Source of the DNA: a virus
Strand: one strand, 5' to 3'
Length of the DNA: 30,123 nucleotides
IMG/VR virus record: IMGVR_UViG_3300036826_000247
Coordinates: 1-30,123 of that record
This document shows positions 6,343 through 13,972 of the stretch, one piece after another. Numbering within the stretch: the first letter of the stretch is position 1; each line of letters starts with the position of its first letter. The translations under genes were made by a program, and so were the position numbers. Below the pieces are notes generated by a model. It worked only from the letters and a program-made list of their open reading frames with translations. It searched no databases and was not told where the DNA came from.

Positions 6343-7571
6343 GTCGTCGCGAGTTCGGCGGTGACGGTGAGGGTCCCGGCCTGCGGTAGCGGTGCGGCGC
6401 CGGGCATGTCGACGTCGGCGGTGGTCCAGGCGCCGGGGCTGCCGCCGACGGGGTAGCCGCGCAGCTGGACGTCGGTGACGTAGAAGACGTTCTGGGCACG
6501 GTTGAGGTAGTCGACGGCTTCGTAGAGGCGGGCCTTGGTGTTCTGCGCCCATTCGCGGGGGCCGCCGGCGCCGGGCATGGTGCCCCAGTTGGCGGGATCA
6601 AGCCACTGCGCGAGCATCGCTTCGGCGGCCGCTTCGACGTCGGCGGGGATTTTCCCGGGGTAGCCGACGACGGTGGCCTGCACGTCGATGACGGTGTAGG
6701 TGGGCCCGATGACGTAGGTCAGGAAGTTGACTTCGCGTTGGGCGTCGATCGTCTCCCACACGCGCTGTTTGAGCGCGGTGTCCGGCGCGCCGCCGTCGGT
6801 GTCAGTGATGGCGATCGTCAGCGCCCTGGGCACGTTGGTGTGCGGGGTGCCGTCGCATTCGGGGGCGTCGGTGTCGCCGACGGGGTTCTCGCTTGCGCCG
6901 GGGATGTAGAGGTCGATGGCCAGCGCGCGGCCGACCCCGGGGATCTGCATCGCCAGCACGGCGAAGTCGTTGGGCAGGATCGGCCGGGGGGCCAGCAGGG
7001 TGAGCAGGTTGGTGAGCCGGTCCAGGTAGGTGTCGTCGTCTTCCTCGTCGACGCCGCCCTGGGCTTGAGTGACGGTGATCGTCTCGACGCCGTCGACGTC
7101 GGTGACCAGCTCGGCGGTCCCGAAGGACCCGTTGGCCTGGGCGCCGGGCTCTTCGGCGGTGACGCCGACCTGCACGTCGCCGCCGCCGGCCGGGGCGGTG
7201 ATGTCGGCGTCGGTGAGGAAGACCTGCGGGTCGCCGGACGGGTTGGGGACGACCAGCTGTGACTGGGCATCGACCATGACGGCGGGAGTGTCGGCGGCGA
7301 AGGTGAAGGTGGCGGTCGCGACGGCGGGGACGGCGACCTGCCGGGTGATGCCGTAGACGGTCTCGCCGATGGTGGCGTAGACGGCGGGCGGGATGGGGGA
7401 CGCCTGGTCGAGCGCTTCGGCGGCCATCTGGCCGTTGCCTTCGAGCAGGACGGTGATGACGTTCGCCGGCCGGGGGGTCCAGCCGGAGATAACGTCGGCC
7501 ATGTAGTCCAAGGCGACGTTGGACAGCTCGGTGGCGTCGACGACGAGATCGAGGTCCACGTAGTCGGCCAC
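6339..7571 (-). CDS. Baseplate J family protein
   Basis: 410 residues, GTG start. Features of baseplate J/gp47-like wedge proteins are visible: the N-terminal 'YGITRQVAVPAVATATFTF' beta region, the central 'GVDEEDDDTYLDRLTNLLTLLAPRPILPNDFAVLAMQIPGVGRAL', and a C-terminal part ending in beta strands. It forms the wedge of contractile-tail baseplates and sits between the gp25-like and tail I genes, 3 bases after the former. Length is typical. This gene is among the clearest marks that the tail is contractile. Confidence 0.88.
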   Translation of the reverse strand: MADYVDLDLVVDATELSNVALDYMADVISGWTPRPANVITVLLEGNGQMAAEALDQASPIPPAVYATIGETVYGITRQVAVPAVATATFTFAADTPAVMVDAQSQLVVPNPSGDPQVFLTDADITAPAGGGDVQVGVTAEEPGAQANGSFGTAELVTDVDGVETITVTQAQGGVDEEDDDTYLDRLTNLLTLLAPRPILPNDFAVLAMQIPGVGRALAIDLYIPGASENPVGDTDAPECDGTPHTNVPRALTIAITDTDGGAPDTALKQRVWETIDAQREVNFLTYVIGPTYTVIDVQATVVGYPGKIPADVEAAAEAMLAQWLDPANWGTMPGAGGPREWAQNTKARLYEAVDYLNRAQNVFYVTDVQLRGYPVGGSPGAWTTADVDMPGAAPLPQAGTLTVTAELATT

Positions 7572-7574
7572 GGG

Positions 7575-7904
7575 TCAGCCTCCCTCGTCGTCGTCGATGT
7601 TGGTGATCGCCACCCGGACGCTGACGGCCGCGGCGCCGCCGGGGGTGATGGTCTGGGTGACGGTGACGGTGGCCTGCGGGACGTAGACGGCGGCCTGCTG
7701 GGCGATCTCGTCGGTGTCGACGGGCTGCTGCTGGAAGGCTGGGTCGGTGATTCCGAAGTCCGGCGCTTCGGCGCGGGTGCCGCGCTCAAAGCAGCACAGC
7801 ACGGCGACGCTGGCGCCGGCGTCGGCGGTGGAGTCCTGTTCGACCTCGGCGTAGTCGATTCCGGCAAGGCGGATCGGCCAGTCGAGCTGCGGGATGTCAG
7901 CCAT
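7575..7904 (-). CDS. Baseplate wedge gp25-like protein
   Basis: 109 residues from the ATG at 7904, overlapping the previous stop by a few bases. The sequence '[19 protein letters not shown]' followed by '[18 protein letters not shown]' and 'VSVRVAIT' matches the T4 gp25/P2 gpW fold, in which a 'GtR..~P.~G' loop is followed by beta strands. The protein clamps sheath and baseplate wedge. Divergence at the N-terminus makes the call partly dependent on its position directly before baseplate J. Confidence 0.72.
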   Translation of the reverse strand: MADIPQLDWPIRLAGIDYAEVEQDSTADAGASVAVLCCFERGTRAEAPDFGITDPAFQQQPVDTDEIAQQAAVYVPQATVTVTQTITPGGAAAVSVRVAITNIDDDEGG

Positions 7905-8475
7905 GGACCACCTGGTTCCAGGTGGGGTCGGTGGGGAGCAGCCGTCCGATCGGGGTGGCGGGCCATGCGCCCGCGGCCTTGGGTCCCCACAGCCGCATGG
8001 ACGCGGTGTCGAGGTAGATGGCGCCGTCAACTCCGACGCCTGCCGTCGGCGCTCCTGCCCCCGAGACGAACGTCGATGCCCCGGAGGGCCCCTGAGCGCC
8101 GGTGTCGCCCTTGTCGCCCTTTGCTCCCTGGGCGCCGGTGTCGCCCTTGTCCCCCTTGTCGCCCTTTGGTCCTGTGTCGCCCTTCGGGCCCTCCGGCCCT
8201 TCGGGGCCAGCCGGTCCCTCGGGCCCGGGCGGGCCAGGTTCCCCGGTGGCGGTGACGGGGTGCACGACGTAGGGGGTGCCGTCCTGGCTGACGGCGATCG
8301 CGACCCTGGTGCCGTCGGTGAGGGTGTCGGCGCCGATCAGGGGGCCGAGGAGCTGCTGGGAGCCGTCGACGATCGCCCATGGCTGTTCGCGGCGGATGGT
8401 GAGCTCGCCCTCGAGGACGGCCTGGTCGTGGCGCGTGTGGCTGGCGTTGCCGTTGAGCTGGTCGAGCTCGGGCAT
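7897..8475 (-). CDS. Collagen-like baseplate-region protein
   Basis: 192 residues from the ATG at 8475 (a GTG one codon earlier gives a GTGA overlap). Residues about 1-77 form a beta-rich head ('[16 protein letters not shown]', '[13 protein letters not shown]'). About 18 Gly-X-Y triplets follow, rich in Pro-Glu-Gly and Lys-Gly-Asp. A ~55-residue C-terminal domain with '[18 protein letters not shown]', common in actinophage fibre proteins, ends the chain. It lies between the hub and the gp25-like gene, where many contractile phages encode the gpV-type spike. It may be a trimeric spike or tip extension, or a baseplate-mounted fibre. Confidence 0.75.
   Translation of the reverse strand: MPELDQLNGNASHTRHDQAVLEGELTIRREQPWAIVDGSQQLLGPLIGADTLTDGTRVAIAVSQDGTPYVVHPVTATGEPGPPGPEGPAGPEGPEGPKGDTGPKGDKGDKGDTGAQGAKGDKGDTGAQGPSGASTFVSGAGAPTAGVGVDGAIYLDTASMRLWGPKAAGAWPATPIGRLLPTDPTWNQVVHG
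8096..8167 (-). repeat. 36-bp tandem repeat, two imperfect copies, in the collagen region
   Basis: Units at 8096-8131 and 8132-8167 are near-identical and encode four Gly-X-Y triplets each (GDT/GAQ/GAK-type). The 36-base period is a multiple of 9, so unit loss or gain keeps the triple-helix frame. Confidence 0.6.
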
Positions 8476-10541
8476 CACATGCCCTTGAAGTGGCGTTGGG
8501 TGAAGCGGGACTGGTCGGTGCGTGGCTTGGAGCGAAGCCGGGGGCCGCGGTCGCCGGAGCCGTGCGGGCTGGTGTCGAAGCGCCAGCCGGCTTTGCCGGG
8601 CAGGTGGAACTCGATCCAGACGTGCGAGCCGTTGGCGTTGATGGTGGCGCCGTCGCCGCGGCCGGCGATTCCCTTGGACGCCATCACCCCGGAGGTGTCG
8701 ACGGGGCCGCCGACGTGGTAGCCCAGCCCGGCGTGGGCGAGCGCGGCGCAGCAGGATCCCGAGCAGTCATAGCCGCCGCCGGTGGGGGTGCCGGCCTTGG
8801 CGTGCCCGCCGCCCCACACATAGAGATAGCCCTTGTCGCTGATCGCCTTGCATGCCTCGTACAGCCGGCCGGCGGCGGACCCGTTGGTGGATTCCGAGGC
8901 GCCGACCCCGCTGCTGCTGGTGGCGGCGTCGGAGCGCGACTGGCGTTCGGGGGCGGGCTCGAGCTTGGCCTTGGAGGGCTGCTTGAGGGTGACCTCGGCG
9001 GTCGGCTGAAACCAGTCGCGGCGGACCGCGGTGACCAGCCAGCGGCCGTCCGGCGGGCCGAAGTTCGACAGCAGCATGACCGCGCCGGGCGGCGCCCCCC
9101 AGTGGTCGAGGCTGACGGTCAGGGTGGCTTCGCTGACCGGCTTGCCCCAGTCGACGTCGTAGGACAGGTCGAGGATCGCCGGGGAGTCGGGGCGCAGCTC
9201 GTAGCGGGGGCGTCGCTGGAAGAGCTGGGGCTCTGACATGTAGTAGACGGCCTGGCCGACCACGAAGCAGCGCCATCCGACCTCGTCGGCGAGGCGTTGG
9301 ATGGCGGTCCAGGAGTCCTCGTCGGCTTCGCGGGCGAACTGGTAGCTGGCGACGTACGAGCTGCCCGAGTCGGAGCCGGCGCCGTCGCCGCCGCCGGAGG
9401 GGCCGCCCCATGCTTTGACCGCGGCGCGCGCCTCTTTCTCCCAGGGCGCGTACCCGCCGATGCTGCCTTGCACGGACTTGATCGCGGCCTCGAACCCGCC
9501 CGGCATCGCTTTCAGCGAGCCGTGCTTCTTCAGCCAGCCGGGCGCCTGGCCGTGGTCCTTGGCCTGCGGCGTGCCGGACAGCAGGAACGCGTTGGTGGCG
9601 AGCCCAGGGTCCGAGGTGTGGGCGGCGGGCAGCCAGTTGCGGCCCTGCTGGAAGATTCCGACGTCATCGTTGCCGGTCTGGCCGGTCTGCTCGCCCATGA
9701 CGGATTCCTGGGTGGCGCAGGCCAGGCAGGCCGCCATCACATCCCCGGATGCGCCGAGGCGGGCGGCCTCCTGCAGGACGCCGTCCATGACGCGGCGCTG
9801 CTTGCTGGAGGCGGGGCGGTTCTTGACGGTGACCTTGGCGCCGGGCGGGAACCCGCCACCGGGATCCTGGGTACCGGAGCCGGTGGGGTTGGAGGTCAGG
9901 CCGCTGTCGCCGGTCGGCTTGTCGACGATCTGCTTGACGGTGAGGTCCGGGCAGACGAACGGCGGCTTGACGAGCTTTACCTCGCGGACCAGCGACAGGA
10001 TGAACTGCGCGCGCGTCACCTTCGCCCGCGACGCGCGGCGTTCGCCGCGCTTGCGGCGCAGCAGGTAGACGATCTGGTCCTCGAAGGTCAGCGTCAGCTC
10101 GAACGCCTGATGCTGGTAGGAGACGCCGACGAGCCGGAACGCGACGCCGTCGAGGCGGACCTCCATCGCCTTGCCGATGAGGTCGGGGCCGAGGATCGGC
10201 TCCCAGCCCTCGTCGATCTCCACGGGGGAGCGTTTCTGACGGGCGGTGGGGCGGATGTCGCGCATCCGCCTGGCCCACACGTTGAAGAGCCGGTGGTCGG
10301 GGTCTCGCAGCGTGAGGGTGAGGGTTGAGGCGCCTTCGATGGTGCGCTCGAGCTCGATGGCGGTGATCGCGCCGCGCGCTTCGAGGTCGCGCGCCTTGCG
10401 GTCCGTCCAGTCGAGCACCAGCGATCGCAGGTCGAGGGTGGGAGCGAGCCCGACGTTCTCCCAGCGCGCCCACTGCCGCGCGGTGCGCCAGCGGCCGGAT
10501 TCGCGCCAGCGGTACGGGTCGCGGGTGACGACGCTGCTCAC
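8475..10541 (-). CDS. Tail hub protein with lytic-transglycosylase-like and NlpC/P60 domains
   Basis: 688 residues, GTG start overlapping the LysM gene stop. Residues about 35-210 look like the first part of a gpD/gp27-type hub ('[24 protein letters not shown]', '[22 protein letters not shown]'). Residues about 245-375 are an inserted lysozyme/transglycosylase-like domain with a candidate catalytic Glu279 in 'CATQES' and 'NDDVGIFQQ'. The hub resumes at about 396-525 ('[20 protein letters not shown]', 'VTLKQP'). Residues about 555-665 are NlpC/P60, with Cys593 in 'YDCSGS' and His640 in 'GSHVWIEF'. It should sit at the tail tip and open peptidoglycan during DNA entry. The glycosidase and peptidase activities are inferred from motifs. 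Confidence 0.82.
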   Translation of the reverse strand: MSSVVTRDPYRWRESGRWRTARQWARWENVGLAPTLDLRSLVLDWTDRKARDLEARGAITAIELERTIEGASTLTLTLRDPDHRLFNVWARRMRDIRPTARQKRSPVEIDEGWEPILGPDLIGKAMEVRLDGVAFRLVGVSYQHQAFELTLTFEDQIVYLLRRKRGERRASRAKVTRAQFILSLVREVKLVKPPFVCPDLTVKQIVDKPTGDSGLTSNPTGSGTQDPGGGFPPGAKVTVKNRPASSKQRRVMDGVLQEAARLGASGDVMAACLACATQESVMGEQTGQTGNDDVGIFQQGRNWLPAAHTSDPGLATNAFLLSGTPQAKDHGQAPGWLKKHGSLKAMPGGFEAAIKSVQGSIGGYAPWEKEARAAVKAWGGPSGGGDGAGSDSGSSYVASYQFAREADEDSWTAIQRLADEVGWRCFVVGQAVYYMSEPQLFQRRPRYELRPDSPAILDLSYDVDWGKPVSEATLTVSLDHWGAPPGAVMLLSNFGPPDGRWLVTAVRRDWFQPTAEVTLKQPSKAKLEPAPERQSRSDAATSSSGVGASESTNGSAAGRLYEACKAISDKGYLYVWGGGHAKAGTPTGGGYDCSGSCCAALAHAGLGYHVGGPVDTSGVMASKGIAGRGDGATINANGSHVWIEFHLPGKAGWRFDTSPHGSGDRGPRLRSKPRTDQSRFTQRHFKGM

Positions 10542-11206
10542 CGCTTGGCCGCCTTCTTCTTGGCGGGCTGGCGAAGGACGGGTACCCGGATGCGGCTGCC
10601 GTCCTTGAGGTTCTGGTTGGCGGCGGTGATGACCTTCGGGTTCAGCTGGCGCAGCACCGTCCAGCTGACGCGGCGCTTGCGCGCGATCGACGCCGGGGTG
10701 TCGTGGTGCTTGACGCGGTACAGGGTGGACGGCCCGACGCCCTGCAGCGCCTTGCCGCGCACGAGCGCGTAGTCGGGGGCGACGTACTCCAGGAAGGTGA
10801 GGGTGTAGTTCTGGCGCACCCGGGTGAAGTTGCCGGGCTGGCGCAGCACCATGTCACCGGGCTCGGCGCCGTTGAGCACCCATTCGGTGGCGGGCAGCCA
10901 CGGGATCCCGTCGATCGTCCACGTCGACGGCTCCGACTCCTGGTCGCCACGGCCGGCGACGAGCAGCTCGGCGATGACCGGCTCCTGGTTGACGCGGCCG
11001 GCGAGGCCGTCGAGCACGACGGGCAGCTCGAGGCTGTAGGGCGGGTTGCCACCCCAGATGGTCATGGCGGTCTGGCGGGGCCGGTCGACGGTCGCCCAGC
11101 CGCCGACGCCGTCGGTGAGTTTCGGCGGGTCGGCGCCGAGCAGCATGGTGCGGTCGCACGGCGGCTTGGTGCAGCGCATCCGGACGTAGCCGTTGGGGAC
11201 CGTCAC
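10538..11206 (-). CDS. LysM-containing baseplate/tail protein (gp53/XkdP-like)
   Basis: 222 residues, GTG start with a GTGA overlap with the tape measure stop. Residues about 25-150 are a beta domain ('AMTIWGGNPPYSLELPVVLDGL') typical of the tail protein that precedes the hub. Residues about 162-212 are a LysM module: 'YRVKHHDTPASIARKRRVSWTVLRQLN' and 'LKDGSRIRVP'. LysM binds glycan in other settings, but in contractile phages it marks the protein linking tube and hub. The C-terminus is Lys-rich. Confidence 0.8.
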   Translation of the reverse strand: MTVPNGYVRMRCTKPPCDRTMLLGADPPKLTDGVGGWATVDRPRQTAMTIWGGNPPYSLELPVVLDGLAGRVNQEPVIAELLVAGRGDQESEPSTWTIDGIPWLPATEWVLNGAEPGDMVLRQPGNFTRVRQNYTLTFLEYVAPDYALVRGKALQGVGPSTLYRVKHHDTPASIARKRRVSWTVLRQLNPKVITAANQNLKDGSRIRVPVLRQPAKKKAAKR

Positions 11207-12804
11207 CGGCGGGCCCTGACGTCGGCGTCGCGCTGTGCGACGGCGGTGGCGACGAGCCGGCGGTCGAGGTACAGGTTGGCGACCATCGGGCCGCCGAGCC
11301 CGGCGCCGCCGAGCGCGGGGAGCGGGGTGACGCGGGTGCCGCCGGGGAGCGTGACGAGTTCGGGTCCGGCTTCGCCGACCAGAGCGGTGCCGCCGCGTGA
11401 CACGCCGCCGTGCTGGAACGGGGTGATCTTCCCCAGCAGCCCGCCGACCTTGCCGAGCACCCCGCCGGGTAGCCGCTTGAAGAAGTCGACGAGGTCACGG
11501 AATCGCTTGGCGATCCAGGAGACGGTGGCGTTGGCGGCGTTCTTGATCTTGTCGAAGTTGCGGATGATCGCCAGCGCCGCGATCCCGAAGGGGCCGGCGA
11601 GGATCGCGGCGAGCAGCGGCCAGTGGCTCTTGATCCAGTTGAAGGTGGCGTTGACGGCGTCGTGGAACCAGCCGACCTTCTTGTAGGCGATGACGAGCGC
11701 GGCGACGACGGCGATGATCGCGGTGGGGATCAGGAAGATCGACGCGTTCAGCGCGGTCTGTGACGCCGCGGCGTACAGCGCGGCGACCCGGTAGGCGACC
11801 CACGCGGTGGTCAGCACGGCGACGGCGGCCGCGACCACGTCGAGGTTGTTGGCCAGCAGCTGAAGCACGGGGACGAGCTGCTGTCCGAGGGTGGCGGTGA
11901 TGTTGGCGTACTGCGCCTTGAGGATCCGCTGCTTGTTGGCCAGTGAATCCGAGGTCCGGCCGAAGTCGCCCTGGGCGTCCTTGGTGTCCTTGAGGATCAG
12001 GCTGTAGGTGGCCTGCGCCTTCTGGGCGGCGGTCAGCTGCGGGATGGAACCCTTCGTCGCTTTGCCGAGCGCGACCTGGGCGCGCTCGTTGGCGAGCAGC
12101 GCCTGCTTTGCCTGCTGGGAGTGCGCGCCGTACTTGTTGACCGCGGCGTTGTACTTGCGTTGCGCGAGCTCGGCGGCCAGCTGCGACGCCTTGATCTTCT
12201 GCTGATCCCTACTGGCGTGCACCAGCCCGAGGCCCATCGCCTCGGCCTTCACGCGCGCGTCGTTGAGGAAGACGCCGTACTTGCGCAGCGGCTCGGTCTC
12301 GCCGGCCAGCCCGGAGCGCAGCGCCTCCAGGGTGTCCTCGGGGTTGGCGTTGTTGAACGACGCCATGTCGCCGGCGAGGGTCACCAGCTTGGAGCTCATC
12401 CCGGCCGCCTGGGTGCGGGCGAACCCCATCGGCACGAGCATGTTCCCGAAAGTGCCGGCCGCCTCCAGCGCCTGCTGACGCGACACGCCGATGGCAGTGG
12501 CGGTGGACTTCGACCAGTCCACGACGGCCTTGGCGCCGGGGCCGCGGAACACGACGGCGGTCTTGTTGATCTGCTCGCCGAGGTCGACGGCGTTACCGAT
12601 CGAGTCCTTGAGCACCTTGCTGCCGGCGGCGACGGCGCCGGACGCGGCGACCCATTTCGCGAACGACTTTGTGGTCGCTTTGGCGGTGCTCTCCGACGCC
12701 TTGCCGACCCCTTCGACGGACTTGGCGGAGTCGTCCATGTCGCGCTGGAAGACGCGCTGGCCGACGGCGCGCAGGCGGACGAGGACCTCCTGGGTGACGG
12801 CCAT
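11203..12804 (-). CDS. Tail tape measure protein
   Basis: 533 residues. Typical features are an N-terminal helical part with 'SVEGVGKASESTAKATTKSFAKW', a TMP-like core 'LGEQINKTAVVFRGPGAKAVVDWSKSTA' and 'LGLVHASRDQQKIKASQLAAELAQRKYNAAV', a long hydrophobic stretch around residues 310-385, and a C-terminal 'FQHGGVSRGGTALVGEAGPELV' motif found in many TMPs. The protein sets tail length and leaves the tail during injection. It is short for the family, so a short tail is expected (tens of nanometres, by the general length rule). It follows the tail chaperone pair directly. Confidence 0.9.
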   Translation of the reverse strand: MAVTQEVLVRLRAVGQRVFQRDMDDSAKSVEGVGKASESTAKATTKSFAKWVAASGAVAAGSKVLKDSIGNAVDLGEQINKTAVVFRGPGAKAVVDWSKSTATAIGVSRQQALEAAGTFGNMLVPMGFARTQAAGMSSKLVTLAGDMASFNNANPEDTLEALRSGLAGETEPLRKYGVFLNDARVKAEAMGLGLVHASRDQQKIKASQLAAELAQRKYNAAVNKYGAHSQQAKQALLANERAQVALGKATKGSIPQLTAAQKAQATYSLILKDTKDAQGDFGRTSDSLANKQRILKAQYANITATLGQQLVPVLQLLANNLDVVAAAVAVLTTAWVAYRVAALYAAASQTALNASIFLIPTAIIAVVAALVIAYKKVGWFHDAVNATFNWIKSHWPLLAAILAGPFGIAALAIIRNFDKIKNAANATVSWIAKRFRDLVDFFKRLPGGVLGKVGGLLGKITPFQHGGVSRGGTALVGEAGPELVTLPGGTRVTPLPALGGAGLGGPMVANLYLDRRLVATAVAQRDADVRARR

Positions 12805-12996
12805 TCAGCGTCCGCGCTTCCAGGCCTGCGCGAGCTCGTGGATGATCAGCCGCGCGAGCTGCTGGTCGCGGTCGGCCTGCCATTCGGCGGCGTGGTCGAG
12901 CGCCGCGACCAGCAGCGGCAGTTCGGCCTGGTCGGCGCGCAGCACCGTGGCGGGAGCGATGCCGAGCGCTGCGGCGTGGCCGAGCAGCCGGCTCAA
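12805..12996 (-). CDS. Second tail-assembly chaperone segment (probably made by -1 frameshift)
   Basis: 63 residues if started at the TTG at 12996, which overlaps the previous stop as TTGA. The sequence 'ALGIAPATVLRADQAELPLLVAALDHAAEWQADRDQQLARLII' is helical and resembles lambda gpT/P2 gpE'-type extensions. The frame is -1 relative to the upstream chaperone and is open back past a GGGGGAA run, so a fused product of 243 residues is more likely than independent initiation. It ends 1 base before the tape measure start, the canonical place. The chaperone keeps the tape measure soluble for tube assembly. Confidence 0.65.
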   Translation of the reverse strand: MSRLLGHAAALGIAPATVLRADQAELPLLVAALDHAAEWQADRDQQLARLIIHELAQAWKRGR

Positions 12997-13535
12997 GGCG
13001 CGGCGCTCGCTTCCCCCAGCGCGTCACCTCCGCGCTGCAGCCAGTCCATGACCTTGGCGGCGTGGACGTTGACGGCCAGCCAGTTGTCGGCGAACAGCGC
13101 GCCGATCACCTCGGTGGCGGTGACGTCGTTCGGGTTGTCGACCCCGGCTGGCAGCGGGATGCCGACAAGCTCGAGCAGGCGGCCGGTGAAGCGCACGTGC
13201 AGGTCTTCGGTGCGGCCGTCCTCGTCGACGCCCAGCAAGGTCAGGCAGCAGGTGGCCATGAGGTCCACGGCGGTGTGGCTCATGGACGGGCCCGGCCCTT
13301 CGCCGACGAGGCGGGCGCCGGCGGCCATGAGCCGGTCGGCTTCCTCCATCGGCGGCATCCGGTAGCGGGCGACGAGCACCCCGTCCCAGATGTCGGCGTC
13401 GAGCGTCTGGTCGCGGCGCTGCTGCGCGGCGCGTTGCCGCAGCCGGTTGAGCACCGACCCGGCGGGCGCGTCGGTGACCGGCTGCGCGGACGGTGCGGGT
13501 TCTTGCTGGTCGTCGGTGACGATGTTCAGCGGCAT
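12993..13535 (-). CDS. Tail assembly chaperone (gpG/gpE-like)
   Basis: 180 residues from the ATG at 13535, joined to the tube gene stop as TGATG. The region 'RRDQTLDADIWDGVLVARYRMPPMEEADRLMAAGARL' and the helical C-terminus 'FADNWLAVNVHAAKVMDWLQRGGDALG' fit the tail-assembly chaperones that lie between the tube and tape measure genes. Near the 3' end, after a -1 frame stop, comes the heptamer G-GGG-GAA and then the in-frame TGA. Confidence 0.7.
   Translation of the reverse strand: MPLNIVTDDQQEPAPSAQPVTDAPAGSVLNRLRQRAAQQRRDQTLDADIWDGVLVARYRMPPMEEADRLMAAGARLVGEGPGPSMSHTAVDLMATCCLTLLGVDEDGRTEDLHVRFTGRLLELVGIPLPAGVDNPNDVTATEVIGALFADNWLAVNVHAAKVMDWLQRGGDALGEASAAP
13011..13017 (-). promoter_or_regulatory. 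Candidate -1 ribosomal frameshift site
   Basis: On the minus strand the chaperone codons CTG-GGG-GAA give G GGG GAA. The P-site Gly tRNA can re-pair after slipping back one base, but the A-site pairing is imperfect. The -1 frame is open only from about 7 bases upstream of this heptamer onward and continues to the stop at 12805. Confidence 0.5.
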
Positions 13536-13960
13536 CACTGCGGCCCGGTGAACCCGTCGCAGGTGACCTCCATCGACCAGGTCGCCATGTCGTTGCCAGT
13601 CGAGTCGAGCTCGGGCGGGGTGACGGTCTTCAGGGTGCCTGAGTAGACGATCGGGTCGCCTCTGAGGACGCCTTGCGGGTCGCGGGGGGTGACGCCGATC
13701 GAGACGCGTCCCCAGCCGCGCCGGTTGGCCAGCCACGACATGAGCGGGTGGTCGCGCAGCGCGTCGTAGTAGCGCTCGACGGTGACGTTCCCGATCGTTT
13801 GGCGCCCGCCGATCGAGATCTCGCCGAGCATGCCGCCCGGGTTGTAGAGGTTCTCCTCTGAGTCCAGCTCGCCGCCGGACTTGGTGTCGAAGATGCCGAG
13901 GTCGCGGCCGTCGACGGTGACGGTGACGGTCTGCGTGTCCTCGCGCGTGGCGACTGGCAC
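13535..13960 (-). CDS. Tail tube protein
   Basis: 141 residues, GTG start with an ideal AAGGAGG site 5 bases upstream. The sequence is a beta-rich small protein ('TVTVTVDGRDLGIFDTKSGGELDSEENLYNPGG', 'GNVTVERYYDALRD', 'WSMEVTCDGF') that fits the gp19-like tube fold. It lies directly after the sheath gene, as in other contractile tails. It forms the inner tube that penetrates the envelope. Confidence 0.82.
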   Translation of the reverse strand: MPVATREDTQTVTVTVDGRDLGIFDTKSGGELDSEENLYNPGGMLGEISIGGRQTIGNVTVERYYDALRDHPLMSWLANRRGWGRVSIGVTPRDPQGVLRGDPIVYSGTLKTVTPPELDSTGNDMATWSMEVTCDGFTGPQ

Positions 13961-13972
13961 GGCTGCCTCCTT

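Noticed and set aside
6818-7990. Minus-strand frame of 390 residues overlapping baseplate J
   Set aside because: Pro/Ser/Thr/Arg-only sequence typical of a shifted frame; baseplate J in the other frame has family motifs.
8096-8167. 36-base repeat considered as a CRISPR array
   Set aside because: Two directly adjacent units with no spacers, inside a collagen-like coding region.
12121-13365. Long plus-strand open frame (414 residues) opposite tape measure and chaperone genes
   Set aside because: It lies antisense to a clear tape measure and chaperone, has low-complexity Gly/Arg/Val sequence without motifs, and is the kind of shadow frame expected in GC-rich DNA.
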